Source: Nocardioides sp. (GTDB lineage: Bacteria; Actinomycetota; Actinomycetes; Propionibacteriales; Nocardioidaceae). From it: a stretch of DNA of 35,761 bases. The notes under the pieces were generated by a model. That model worked only from the letters and a program-made list of their open reading frames with translations. It did not search any database and was not told the DNA's origin. Made by a program: the position numbers and the translations under genes. The stretch lies in contig NZ_SSXI01000230.1 of NCBI RefSeq assembly GCF_004803405.1, positions 1 to 35,761 of the forward strand, read 5' to 3'. This document shows, one piece after another, positions 7,523 to 14,757 of this stretch. The first letter of the stretch is position 1. The number at the start of each line of letters is the position of its first letter.

Positions 7523-8338
7523 ATGCCCACCTACGGCAACTACTGCCCCGTGTCGATGGCGGCCGAGGTTGTCGCCGACCGCTGGACGCCTCTGATCATC
7601 AGGGAGCTGGTTTTCGGCAACACCCGGTTCAACGACATCGCGCGGGCGATGCCCGGCATCTCGCGGTCCCTGCTGGTGCAACGGCTGCGCCACCTGGAGC
7701 GTCGCGGGGTGCTCGACACGTGGCCGTCGCCGACCGGCCGCGGTAGCGAGTACCACCTCACCCCCGCCGGCCGGGACCTCGAGCGGGTCATCGACAGCCT
7801 CGGCCGCTGGGCGATCGAGTGGCTCTTCGACGAGATCCGGCCGCAGGACGTCTCCGCGAGCACCCTGATGTGGTGGATGCACCGCCGGATCGACCACGAC
7901 CGGCTGCCATCCGTCCGCACGGTCATCGAGTTCCGGCACACCGCGCCCGAGTCGATCTCGACCTGGCTGGTGATCGAGGGCGGCGACGCCTCGGTCTGCA
8001 TGCAGGACCCCGGCCTCCAGGTCGACGTCGAGGTGGTCGCGACCACCCCGGCGCTCGCCGACGTCTTCCAGGGGTACTGCACCTGGGCCGAGGCGCTCGA
8101 GGCCGGCCGGATGGCGGTGGCCGGGCCGCCCGGGCTGACCGGCGCACTCCCCGGCTGGTTCCTCTGGAGCCCGTGGGCCCAGGCGACGCGGGAGCGCGCG
8201 GACCGGGCCGCCGCCAAGAAGACGGCCACCCAGCCCGAGAAGGCGGGACCCGTCGCCACCACCGCCGCGGCGACCGTGGCCGTGGCGGCAGCGGCGGCGT
8301 TCAACCTGACCGACGGCGAGTCCGACGGCTCCGCCTGA
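7523..8338 (+). CDS. HxlR-family transcriptional regulator with C-terminal ligand-type domain
   Basis: This 271-residue protein has an N-terminal HxlR winged helix. It shows YCPVSMAAEVVADRWTPLII, then LVFGNTRFNDIARAMPGIS, RSLLVQRLRHLERRGVL and YHLTPAGRDL. The single Cys in CPVSMA is at the usual position for this family, where it can be redox- or aldehyde-reactive. Residues from about 95 to 215 form a second domain resembling the SCP2-like extension found in longer HxlR proteins, possibly for ligand binding. The last 50 residues are Lys/Thr/Ala-rich and look disordered. The ATG at 7523 has only a weak ribosome binding site. Three operator-like repeats lie upstream. The arsenic operon begins 47 bases downstream but has its own regulator, so a link is uncertain. 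Confidence 0.88.
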   Translation: MPTYGNYCPVSMAAEVVADRWTPLIIRELVFGNTRFNDIARAMPGISRSLLVQRLRHLERRGVLDTWPSPTGRGSEYHLTPAGRDLERVIDSLGRWAIEWLFDEIRPQDVSASTLMWWMHRRIDHDRLPSVRTVIEFRHTAPESISTWLVIEGGDASVCMQDPGLQVDVEVVATTPALADVFQGYCTWAEALEAGRMAVAGPPGLTGALPGWFLWSPWAQATRERADRAAAKKTATQPEKAGPVATTAAATVAVAAAAAFNLTDGESDGSA

Positions 8339-8385
8339 CGCTTCCACGGCGTGGACGGCACATCGACCTGTGTCAACATAGATGC

Positions 8386-8742
8386 ATGTCGAAGTCCTTG
8401 GAGCTGACGCCGGTCCAGACCGTGGCCTGCTGCTCGCCCCTGCTTGCCGAGGCGATCCCCCAGGAGCAGGCGGAGCAGATCGCCCCGCTGCTCAAGGCGC
8501 TGGCCGACCCGGTGCGCCTCCGGCTGCTGTCCCTGGTCGGCGCCGGCGCGGGGGGCGAGGCGTGCGTGTGCGACCTCAACGACGCCTTCGACCTCTCGCA
8601 GCCGACCATCAGCCACCACCTCAAGGTGCTGCACGAGGTGGGTCTGCTGGACCGGGAGAAGCGCGGGGTGTGGGTCTACTACCGGGTCAACGCCGCCGCC
8701 CTCTCCGACCTGGCCGGGCTGCTCGGCCGCACGGCCCAGTGA
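8386..8742 (+). CDS. arsR: ArsR-family arsenite-responsive repressor
   Basis: This is a 118-residue ArsR/SmtB winged-helix repressor. The DNA-binding part reads LADPVRLRLLSLVG and then DLSQPTISHHLKVLHEVGLL, followed by the wing GVWVYYRVN. Candidate As(III) ligands are the N-terminal pair Cys15-Cys16 (VACCSPLL) and Cys60/Cys62 (EACVCDLND). Cys15 and Cys16 sit at the same positions as in the Corynebacterium glutamicum ArsR, which binds arsenite with Cys15, Cys16 and Cys55. The aquaporin gene starts inside this stop codon (GTGA overlap), so the three ars genes form one operon. Upstream, CATC at 8361 and GATG at 8381 form a weak dyad that may be the operator. Confidence 0.93.
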   Translation: MSKSLELTPVQTVACCSPLLAEAIPQEQAEQIAPLLKALADPVRLRLLSLVGAGAGGEACVCDLNDAFDLSQPTISHHLKVLHEVGLLDREKRGVWVYYRVNAAALSDLAGLLGRTAQ

Positions 8743-9470
8743 CCGCACCGCGGCGCGCCGACCTGGTCCGCAACGCCGTCTCGGAGCTGATCGGGACCGC
8801 GCTGCTGGTCGCCGCGGTCATCGGCTCCGGGATCATGGCGACCCGCCTCTCACCCGACGACGTCGGCCTGCAGCTCCTCCAGAACAGCATCGCCACCGGC
8901 GCCGTGCTGGTGGCGTTGATCCTCACCCTGCAGCCGGTCTCCGCGGCGTTCAACCCGGTGGTCACCCTCGTCGAGGTGCTGCTGCACCGCGTGACTGCCG
9001 CCGCCGCGGTCGTCCTGGTCGCGGCCCAGGTCGCCGGCGGGGTCGCGGGCGCCGTACTCGCGAACCTGATGTTCGACCTCGACGCGGTGGCGATGGCGAC
9101 CACCGAGCGCAGCGCCGCTCATCTGTGGCTCGCGGAGGTGGTCGCCACCTTCGGGCTCGTGCTGGTCGTGTTCGGCGCGATCCGCACCGGCCGGACCGAG
9201 ACCATCGCCTACGCCGTCGGCGGCTACATCGCTGCCGCCTACTGGTTCACCTCCTCCACGAGCTTCGCCAATCCGGCCGTCACGGTCGGTCGGATGTTCT
9301 CCGACACCTTCGCCGGCATCGATCCCAGCTCGGTTGCGATGTTCGTCTCGATGCAGGTCGTCGGCGGCCTGCTCGGGTACGGCGCCGTGCGAGTGCTGTT
9401 CCCGACCACGGTCGTCCACTCGACCGCCCCCACCCGGTCCGAGGCGACCCGACCAGGAAGGTCCTCCTGA
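8739..9470 (+). CDS. Aquaporin/MIP-family channel of arsenic operon (AqpS-like)
   Basis: This 243-residue protein has six hydrophobic segments and the two MIP half-repeats. The first NPA box is altered to NPV (SAAFNPVVTL). The second is intact (SFANPAVTVGRMFSDTFAG), with the Arg displaced from the position directly after NPA. That is a feature of the arsenic-linked AqpS-like clade. By analogy with the Sinorhizobium arsR-aqpS-arsC operon, it would let arsenite made by ArsC leave the cell down its gradient. No ArsB or Acr3 pump gene is nearby. The GTG start at 8739 overlaps the arsR stop, and the arsC ATG overlaps this stop. Channel specificity is inferred from context, not seen directly. Confidence 0.9.
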   Translation: MTAPRRADLVRNAVSELIGTALLVAAVIGSGIMATRLSPDDVGLQLLQNSIATGAVLVALILTLQPVSAAFNPVVTLVEVLLHRVTAAAAVVLVAAQVAGGVAGAVLANLMFDLDAVAMATTERSAAHLWLAEVVATFGLVLVVFGAIRTGRTETIAYAVGGYIAAAYWFTSSTSFANPAVTVGRMFSDTFAGIDPSSVAMFVSMQVVGGLLGYGAVRVLFPTTVVHSTAPTRSEATRPGRSS

Positions 9471-9868
9471 TGACCAAGCCGACCGTTCTCTTCGTGTGCG
9501 TCCACAACGCCGGGCGCTCGCAGATGGCCGCGGGCTACCTGCAGGCACTGGCCGGCGACCGCGTGGAGGTGCTCTCCGCAGGCTCCCAGCCGGCCGACCA
9601 AATCAATCCGGTGGCCGTCGAGGCGATGCGGGAGGAGGGCATCGACATCGCGGGCGAGCAGCCCAAGGTGCTGACGACCGAGTCGGTGCAGGCCTCCGAC
9701 GTGGTGATCACGATGGGCTGCGGCGACGAGTGCCCCTACTTCCCCGGCAAGCGGTACGAGGACTGGAAGCTCGACGACCCGGCCGGCCAGGGCATCGAGG
9801 CCGTCCGGCCGATCCGCGACGACATCAGGGCGCGGGTCGAGGCGCTGATCGCGTCCCTCGGCGCGTGA
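9470..9868 (+). CDS. arsC: Arsenate reductase, low-molecular-weight phosphatase type
   Basis: This 132-residue protein has the low-molecular-weight tyrosine phosphatase P-loop CVHNAGRSQ near its N terminus, with nucleophile Cys10 and Arg16. Two further cysteines, Cys84 and Cys88 (TMGCGDECPYFPGK), lie where thioredoxin-linked ArsC proteins place their redox relay. The family acid-base region is YEDWKLDDPAG, with the conserved DDP. It should reduce arsenate to arsenite. Whether electrons come from thioredoxin or mycothiol/mycoredoxin cannot be read from sequence, but the three-Cys layout favours a thiol relay. It starts in an ATGA overlap with the aquaporin stop. It is the last gene of the operon; the next gene follows after a 78-base gap. 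Confidence 0.95.
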   Translation: MTKPTVLFVCVHNAGRSQMAAGYLQALAGDRVEVLSAGSQPADQINPVAVEAMREEGIDIAGEQPKVLTTESVQASDVVITMGCGDECPYFPGKRYEDWKLDDPAGQGIEAVRPIRDDIRARVEALIASLGA

Positions 9869-9901
9869 GCGTCCGATCGGCGGCGTAGCGAGGATCACCT
9901 T

Positions 9902-9915
9902 TGCAACTAGTTGCA
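9902..9915. promoter_or_regulatory. Perfect palindromic operator before padR-fadH operon
   Basis: TGCAACTAGTTGCA is a perfect 14-bp palindrome, extended by flanking T and A bases, 31 bases before the PadR start. It is the only strong dyad in this gap and its AT-rich centre stands out from the surrounding GC. The likely binder is the PadR protein encoded next to it. Confidence 0.65.
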
Positions 9916-9946
9916 TAGGGGCTGCTGGCAAGGCACGCTTAGGCCC

Positions 9947-10540
9947 ATGGCCCTCGAGCACGCGATCCTCGTCTCCCTCAGCGAGCGGGCTGCATCGGGC
10001 TCGGACCTGACCCGCCGCTTCGATGCCTCGATCGGCTTCTTCTGGAGCGCCACGCACCAGCAGATCTATCGCGTGCTCGGTCGGATGGAGGCGGACGGGT
10101 GGATCACCGCCGAGGTCGTCCCCCAGGCCGACCGGCCCGCGAAGAAGGTCTACGTCGTCACCGGCGCCGGCCGGGCCGAGCTGCGCCGCTGGATCGCCGA
10201 GCCGACCATCCTCGACCCGGTCCGCAGCGACATCGTGGTCAAGATGCGCGGCGCCACGCTCGGCGACCGCACCGCGCTGCTGGACGACGTACGACGCCAG
10301 CTGGACGAGCACGCGAAGCGGCACTCGCTCTACGAGTCCATCGCCGCGCGCGACTTCCCCGCGCCGGGAAACCTGCGTGACGCCGACCTCGACATGTTCC
10401 TCGTGCTGCGGGGCGGACTCCTGATGGAGGAGTTCTGGATCCGCTGGCTGACCGAGTACCTCGACGCTCACACCGACCAGCCCCACCGGCACCAGCCCGA
10501 CCGTCCCGACCAGCCCGACAGCAAGGAACTCGACCGATGA
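9947..10540 (+). CDS. PadR-family transcriptional regulator
   Basis: This 197-residue protein has a PadR winged helix at its N terminus: ILVSLSERAASGSDLTRRFD, then THQQIYRVLGRMEADGWI and KKVYVVTGAGRAEL. The helical C-terminal dimerisation region (about residues 95-180) is of the longer PadR/AphA-like type. The tail is rich in His, Pro, Asp and Gln and looks disordered. The stop overlaps the fadH start (ATGA), so the regulator and enzyme are translationally coupled. PadR proteins are usually repressors that respond to aromatic or hydrophobic ligands. The perfect palindrome upstream suggests autorepression of the whole operon. The inducer is unknown. Confidence 0.92.
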   Translation: MALEHAILVSLSERAASGSDLTRRFDASIGFFWSATHQQIYRVLGRMEADGWITAEVVPQADRPAKKVYVVTGAGRAELRRWIAEPTILDPVRSDIVVKMRGATLGDRTALLDDVRRQLDEHAKRHSLYESIAARDFPAPGNLRDADLDMFLVLRGGLLMEEFWIRWLTEYLDAHTDQPHRHQPDRPDQPDSKELDR

Positions 10541-12543
10541 CGTCGTACCCCCTCCTCACCAGCCCTGCCACCGTCGGCGGCCTGGCCCTCCAGTCCCGCG
10601 CGGTCATGGGTTCCATGCACACCGGGCTGGAGGACCGTCCCTGGCACGTCGACGAGCTGGCGGCGTACTTCGCCGAGCGCGCCCGCGGTGGCGTCGGCCT
10701 GATCGTGACCGGCGGCTACTCCCCCAACGTCCGCGGCTGGCTGCTGCCGTTCGGCTCGCAGATGACGACGCGACTCAACGCGCACCGTCACCAGCGGGTG
10801 ACCTCCGCGGTGCATGCCGAGGGCGGTCGGATCGCGCTGCAGCTCCTGCACGCCGGGCGCTACGGCTACACCCCGTTCAGTGTCAGCGCCAGCGCGACCA
10901 AGTCGCCGATCACGCCGTTCAAGGCGTCGGCGCTCTCAGCGAAGGCGGTGGAGCGAACCATCAACGACTTCGTCGACAGCGCCAAGCTGGCCCGCAAGGC
11001 GGGCTACGACGGCGTCGAGATCATGGGGTCCGAGGGCTACCTGATCAACCAGTTCCTCGCGGCGCCCACCAACCGTCGTACGGACAAGTGGGGCGGCAGC
11101 GTGGAGAACCGCATGCGCTTCCCCGTCGAGATCGTCCGCCGGATCCGCGAGGAGCTCGGCCAGGACTTCTTCGTCATGTACCGAATGTCGCTGCTCGACC
11201 TGATCCCCGACGGCCAGACCTGGCAGGAGACCGTCGAGCTGGCCCACCGGATCGAGGCCGCCGGCGCCAGCGTGATCAACACCGGCATCGGCTGGCACGA
11301 GGCGCGGGTCCCCACGATCGTCACCAGTGTGCCGCGTGGCGCGTGGGTCGACACCACGATCCGGCTCAAGCGGGAGGTCGGCATCCCGGTCTGTGCGAGC
11401 AACCGGATCAACACCCCTGACGTTGCCGAGTCGGTGCTCGAGCGGGGCGTCGACCTGGTCTCGATGGCCCGGCCGTTCCTCGCCGACGCCGACCTCGTCT
11501 CGAAGGCGCGCGACGGCCGCGCCGACGAGATCAACACCTGCATCGGCTGCAACCAGGCCTGCCTCGACCACACCTTCCAGGCCCAGCGCGCCTCCTGCCT
11601 GGTCAACCCCCGTGCCTGCCACGAGACGACGCTGGTGATCGGCCCCACCCGCGACGCGAAGCGGGTCGCGGTCATCGGGGGTGGACCGGCCGGGCTCTCC
11701 GCCGCCGTGACCGCCGCCGAGCGGGGCCACGCGGTCACCCTCTTCGAGGCGTCCGAGGAGATCGGCGGCCAGTTCCGGCTCGCGATGCAGATCCCGGGCA
11801 AGGAGGAGTTCGCCGAGACCCTGCGCTACTACCGCCGCCGGATGGAGGTGCTCGGCGTCAACGTCAAGCTCTCCACCCGCGCGACCCGGGAGCTGCTCGA
11901 GGGCTTCGACGAGGTCGTCGTCGCCACCGGTGTCGAGCCGCGCACCCCCGCGATCCCCGGCATGGACCACCCGAAGGTCGTCTCCTACCCCGACGCGATC
12001 ACCGGCCGGGTCCAGGTCGGCGCCAGGGTCGCGGTGATGGGCGCCGGCGGCATCGGCTTCGACGTCACCGAACTGCTCACCCACGAGCCCGAGACGCTCG
12101 AGGAGTGGAAGGCGCACTGGGGCGTCACCGACCCCGATCTGGTTCCCGGTGGCGTCACCGCCAAGACGCCGCGCACCGCGAGGCGAGAGGTCTGGCTGCT
12201 CCAGCGCAAGGAGTCCGCGCAGGGCAAGGACCTCGGCAAGACCACCGGCTGGGTGCACCGGGCGGTGGTGAAGGACCTCGGGGTCCACCAGCTCACCGGA
12301 GTCAGCTACGACCGCATCGACGACGCCGGCCTTCACCTCACCATCGACGGCGAGCCCCAGGTGCTGGACGTGGACCACGTCGTGGTCTGCGCCGGCCAGG
12401 AGTCCGTCCGCAGCCTGTACGACGACCTGCTGGCCTCGGACTTCCCGGGTGCCGTGCACCTGATCGGCGGCGCGGACCTCGCGGCCGAGCTCGACGCGAA
12501 GCGGGCGATCAGGCAGGGCACCGAGCTGGCCGTGACGCTGTAG
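10537..12543 (+). CDS. fadH: 2,4-dienoyl-CoA reductase-like NADH:flavin oxidoreductase
   Basis: This 668-residue protein matches the length and domain order of FadH. An N-terminal old-yellow-enzyme TIM barrel binds FMN (GGYSPNVRGW, LQLLHAGRYGYTP, ANRI-like ASNRINTPDVAES, DLVSMARPFLAD). A 4Fe-4S site follows at Cys335, Cys338, Cys342 and Cys354, one residue off the E. coli FadH positions. The C-terminal half is an FAD/NAD(P) module (VAVIGGGPAGLSAA, VAVMGAGGIGFDVTELL). FadH reduces 2,4-dienoyl-CoA during beta-oxidation of unsaturated fatty acids. Related members reduce other enones or amines, so the substrate could differ. The start overlaps the PadR stop. The stop is followed two bases later by a 128-bp palindrome. 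Confidence 0.92.
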   Translation: MTSYPLLTSPATVGGLALQSRAVMGSMHTGLEDRPWHVDELAAYFAERARGGVGLIVTGGYSPNVRGWLLPFGSQMTTRLNAHRHQRVTSAVHAEGGRIALQLLHAGRYGYTPFSVSASATKSPITPFKASALSAKAVERTINDFVDSAKLARKAGYDGVEIMGSEGYLINQFLAAPTNRRTDKWGGSVENRMRFPVEIVRRIREELGQDFFVMYRMSLLDLIPDGQTWQETVELAHRIEAAGASVINTGIGWHEARVPTIVTSVPRGAWVDTTIRLKREVGIPVCASNRINTPDVAESVLERGVDLVSMARPFLADADLVSKARDGRADEINTCIGCNQACLDHTFQAQRASCLVNPRACHETTLVIGPTRDAKRVAVIGGGPAGLSAAVTAAERGHAVTLFEASEEIGGQFRLAMQIPGKEEFAETLRYYRRRMEVLGVNVKLSTRATRELLEGFDEVVVATGVEPRTPAIPGMDHPKVVSYPDAITGRVQVGARVAVMGAGGIGFDVTELLTHEPETLEEWKAHWGVTDPDLVPGGVTAKTPRTARREVWLLQRKESAQGKDLGKTTGWVHRAVVKDLGVHQLTGVSYDRIDDAGLHLTIDGEPQVLDVDHVVVCAGQESVRSLYDDLLASDFPGAVHLIGGADLAAELDAKRAIRQGTELAVTL

Positions 12544-12544
12544 C

Positions 12545-12672
12545 GGGGGGCTGCGCGCACGTCAGCTTTCCCAAGGGATGCAGGCGAACCGACGCTTCCC
12601 AGCCTCTGCACGCCCGGGGAAGTGCAGGTTCGCCTGCATCCCTTGGGAAACCTGCAGATCGCCCAGCCCCCC
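12545..12672. repeat. 128-bp long palindrome filling a convergent gap
   Basis: Three sets of complementary arms share one centre (12608.5). The outer 9-bp arms are 12545-12553 and 12664-12672. A perfect 24-bp arm pair lies at 12567-12590 and 12627-12650 (beginning TTTCCCAAGGGATGCAGG). The inner CTTCCC and GGGAAG are at 12595-12600 and 12617-12622. The element begins just after the fadH stop and ends seven bases before the stop of the convergent gene. There is no T-tract, so it is either a factor-assisted bidirectional terminator or a mobile palindromic (REP/MITE-like) element. No transposase is present. Confidence 0.85.
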
Positions 12673-12678
12673 ACCCCA

Positions 12679-12942
12679 TCAGTCCGCGCCGGACCCGGTC
12701 CGCTCGAAGTCACCGGTCCGGGTCACCCGGACGAGCGGGCCGAGGCCGGCGCCGAGGAACAGGAGGGCGGCGACGAGGTAGGTCTGCACCAGACGGGGGT
12801 CGCCCACCGCACGGTGCGCCACCACGGCGAGGGTGGCCGCGACCGCGGCGACCAGCAGGTTGACCGCGGCCCGGCGCTTGCCTCGCGCGAGCTCCTCGGG
12901 AGAGGGGTACGGGCCGAAGGGATCGGGCTTCGTCGGGCTCAA
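12679..12942 (-). CDS. Small two-helix membrane protein
   Basis: This 87-residue protein has a polar, Pro-rich N terminus (SPTKPDPFGPYPSPEELARG), two hydrophobic segments (AAVNLLVAAVAATLAVVAHR and TYLVAALLFLGAGLGPLV), and a basic then acidic C-terminal tail. I do not recognise a family with a known function. The start is a TTG at 12942 without a clear ribosome binding site; no ATG or GTG is available nearby in frame. It is convergent with fadH across the long palindrome and divergent from the copper-storage-type gene, with 157 bases between them. Coding is supported by the membrane topology and GC-rich third positions. Confidence 0.6.
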   Translation of the reverse strand: MSPTKPDPFGPYPSPEELARGKRRAAVNLLVAAVAATLAVVAHRAVGDPRLVQTYLVAALLFLGAGLGPLVRVTRTGDFERTGSGAD

Positions 12943-13099
12943 GAGGACCTACAGCTGGCTGGGAGCGGGTGACGTCAGTCGCCGACAGTAGTCGCCGGAC
13001 CGGGCCGCCGTCCCGCGTTCGCGTCGACCTTCCGTCGTCCCAGGAGCGAAAGACCCGGGCTTCCCGGTTGACCGGCCTGGTACCGGTTACCACCTGAGG

Positions 13100-13504
13100 A
13101 TGACCGAGACCATCACCAGAATGAGCAAGACCCACCCTGCCGGGAGCCTCGAGAACAACGAGCTCCTCGCGCGCTGCGTGGCTGCCTGCCTCGAGTGCGC
13201 CCAGGCCTGCACCGCCTGCGCCGACGCCTGCCTCAGCGAGGAGATGGTGGCCGACCTCCGCTCCTGCATCCGCGGCGACCTCGACTGCGCCGACGTCTGC
13301 GGCACCACGGCGCGCGTCCTCTCCCGCCGCACCGGGTACGACGCCGCGACGACCCGCTCCGTGCTGGAGGCCTGCGCTCAGGCCTGCAGGTCGTGCGGCG
13401 AGGAGTGCGCATCCCATGGCGACATGCACGAGCACTGCAAGGTGTGCGCCGAGGTGTGCCGGCGGTGCGAGGAGGCGTGCCGCGAGCTGCTCGCCGTGCT
13501 CTGA
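13100..13504 (+). CDS. Cys-rich four-helix bundle copper-storage-type protein (Csp/DUF326)
   Basis: This 134-residue protein contains 18 cysteines, nearly all in CxxC or CxxxC spacing along predicted helices. Examples are LARCVAACLECAQACTAC, LRSCIRGDLDCADVC, EACAQACRSCGEEC and HCKVCAEVCRRCEEAC. This is the pattern of four-helix-bundle copper storage proteins (Csp), where Cys thiolates facing the bundle core hold many Cu(I) ions. No signal peptide is visible, pointing to a cytosolic Csp3-like form. The ATG at 13100 is close behind CCTGAGG. It is convergent with the AlkB-like gene, with only three bases between stops. No copper pump or CsoR gene is adjacent, so the metal role rests on the family alone. 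Confidence 0.9.
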   Translation: MTETITRMSKTHPAGSLENNELLARCVAACLECAQACTACADACLSEEMVADLRSCIRGDLDCADVCGTTARVLSRRTGYDAATTRSVLEACAQACRSCGEECASHGDMHEHCKVCAEVCRRCEEACRELLAVL

Positions 13505-13507
13505 ACC

Positions 13508-14101
13508 TCATCCCGGACTGCGGCCGCCGAGTTCACGACCGGACTGCAGCTGGCGGAACGTGACCGAGTACCGCAGCTCCGTGACCGGCGGGATGCTGTG
13601 CTGCCAGACCCACCGCGCGGCGCCGGTCAGCACGTAGGCGGAGCGCTGCGGCAGCGGCTCCTCGTGGACCCGCCGCTCGCCCCCGACAGCGCGCCGCTGG
13701 AACCGCATCACGGCATCCGAGCCGAGCGAGACGCCCAGCACCACGTGGCCGAAGACGAGCGCATCCTTGTGCCAGCCGATGCCCGATCCGGCGCGGTACT
13801 CCGTCACGAGCCCTTCGACGAACGACTCGGGGTGCTCGCCGGCGAGGTCCGCGCAGCGGGTCCGCAGGTTCAACAGGTACGTCGGGATCGGCATGGCCGC
13901 GGTTGCGGTCCGGGCGTCGAAGTCGTACCCCGCACCGAAGTGACAGGCGCGACGCCGCGACGCGACGCCACGCATCACCACCGGCTGGAGGTCGAGGGAC
14001 GCGAAGCGGCCCACCAGGCGCGCCTCCTCCCCCACAGATAGGACGTCCTGGTGGACCACCAGACCTGCCGGCCGCTCCTGCACCCCGCGCATCCGCGACA
14101 T
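13508..14101 (-). CDS. AlkB-like 2-oxoglutarate/Fe(II) dioxygenase
   Basis: This 197-residue protein has the AlkB dioxygenase core. The iron ligands are HKD (His111, Asp113 in IGWHKDALVFG) and a distal His168 (WVWQHSIPP). The 2-oxoglutarate-binding arginine region is ELRYSVTFR. PIPTYLLNLR and VVLGVSLGSDAVMRFQRR are also family-typical. AlkB proteins oxidatively remove alkyl lesions from DNA or RNA bases. The gene begins 29 bases after the SRPBCC stop in the same direction, so it is probably driven by the SigB-like promoter at 14635-14658. That would make it a stress-induced repair gene. A second ATG at 14092 is a possible start. The exact lesion specificity cannot be read. Confidence 0.9.
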   Translation of the reverse strand: MSRMRGVQERPAGLVVHQDVLSVGEEARLVGRFASLDLQPVVMRGVASRRRACHFGAGYDFDARTATAAMPIPTYLLNLRTRCADLAGEHPESFVEGLVTEYRAGSGIGWHKDALVFGHVVLGVSLGSDAVMRFQRRAVGGERRVHEEPLPQRSAYVLTGAARWVWQHSIPPVTELRYSVTFRQLQSGRELGGRSPG

Positions 14102-14130
14102 GCCCGCGACCGGTTCCCAGCACGCGTCGG

Positions 14131-14601
14131 TCAGCTCGATGGCGGACCAGGGTTGATGTCACCGCGCCAGGCACCGGACTCGGTGCCGCGCGCCTCGATG
14201 AACTCCTTGAACCGCTGGAGGTCGCCCTCGGTCCTCTTGTCGACAATCTTGAGCGCGTCGCCGGCCTTCTCCACGATGCCCTCGGGCTCGAACTCCATCC
14301 GGAGCGTCACGCGTGTGCCCTGGCCCAGGTCCTCGGGCGCGAACGAGACGGTTCCGACGTTCGCCGCGCCGTCCACCGCGCGCCACGTGATCCGCTCGTC
14401 AGGGGTCTGGTCGACGATCTCGGCGTCCCACTCACGGGATACGCCCGCGATCTTCGCCTTCCAGTGGAGGTGCTTGTCGTCGAGCTGCTTGACCTCCTCC
14501 ACACCCTCCATGAACTGGGGGAAGGTCTCGAACTGCGTCCACTGGTCGTAGGCGGTTCTCACCGGGACGTCTACGGTGACCGTCTTCTCGATGGTGCTCA
14601 T
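14131..14601 (-). CDS. SRPBCC (polyketide cyclase/START-like) family protein
   Basis: This 156-residue protein has the SRPBCC fold pattern. It begins STIEKTVTVDVPVRTAYDQW, followed by FETFPQFMEGVEEVKQLDD, HLHWKAKIAGVSREWDAEI, ITWRAVDGAANVGTVSF and TRVTLRMEFEPEG. A charged C-terminal helix (LKIVDKRTEGDLQRFKEFI) closes the hydrophobic cavity. Members bind lipophilic ligands, but this cyclase-like subgroup has no known ligand. The ATG at 14601 has GAGAGGAG about eight bases upstream. The promoter is a very good SigB-type match, suggesting general-stress control. The AlkB-like gene follows 29 bases downstream, apparently in the same operon. Confidence 0.9.
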   Translation of the reverse strand: MSTIEKTVTVDVPVRTAYDQWTQFETFPQFMEGVEEVKQLDDKHLHWKAKIAGVSREWDAEIVDQTPDERITWRAVDGAANVGTVSFAPEDLGQGTRVTLRMEFEPEGIVEKAGDALKIVDKRTEGDLQRFKEFIEARGTESGAWRGDINPGPPSS

Positions 14602-14634
14602 CAGCGCTCTCCTCTCGTCGTGTCCTGGACTGCG

Positions 14635-14658
14635 GTACCCGAGGACGCCGAGAGAAAC
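14635..14658 (-). promoter_or_regulatory. SigB-like stress promoter of SRPBCC-AlkB operon
   Basis: On the minus strand GTTT (14655-14658), a 14-base spacer and GGGTAC (14635-14640) match the Streptomyces SigB consensus GNNT-N14-16-GGGTAC. The transcript would start about 25 bases before the SRPBCC ATG, leaving a leader just long enough for the GAGAGGAG site. Confidence 0.65.
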
Positions 14659-14757
14659 CCGTCGACCAACCAGTTGTCTGGCGCGATCTGGTGCCGATAG
14701 ACCATCAGGAGCGGTGCTGCGGAGCAGCTCCGCCGTCCACCGGACCTGGGAGGGACC

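Noticed and set aside
8361..8384. ArsR operator before arsR
   Set aside because: CATC-N16-GATG is a weak dyad with few inner matches. It is mentioned with the gene but not listed as a site.
12545..12672. Integron attC site or insertion sequence ends
   Set aside because: The palindrome lacks attC core sites (GTTRRRY) and has no transposase or target duplication in view. It is kept only as a palindromic element.
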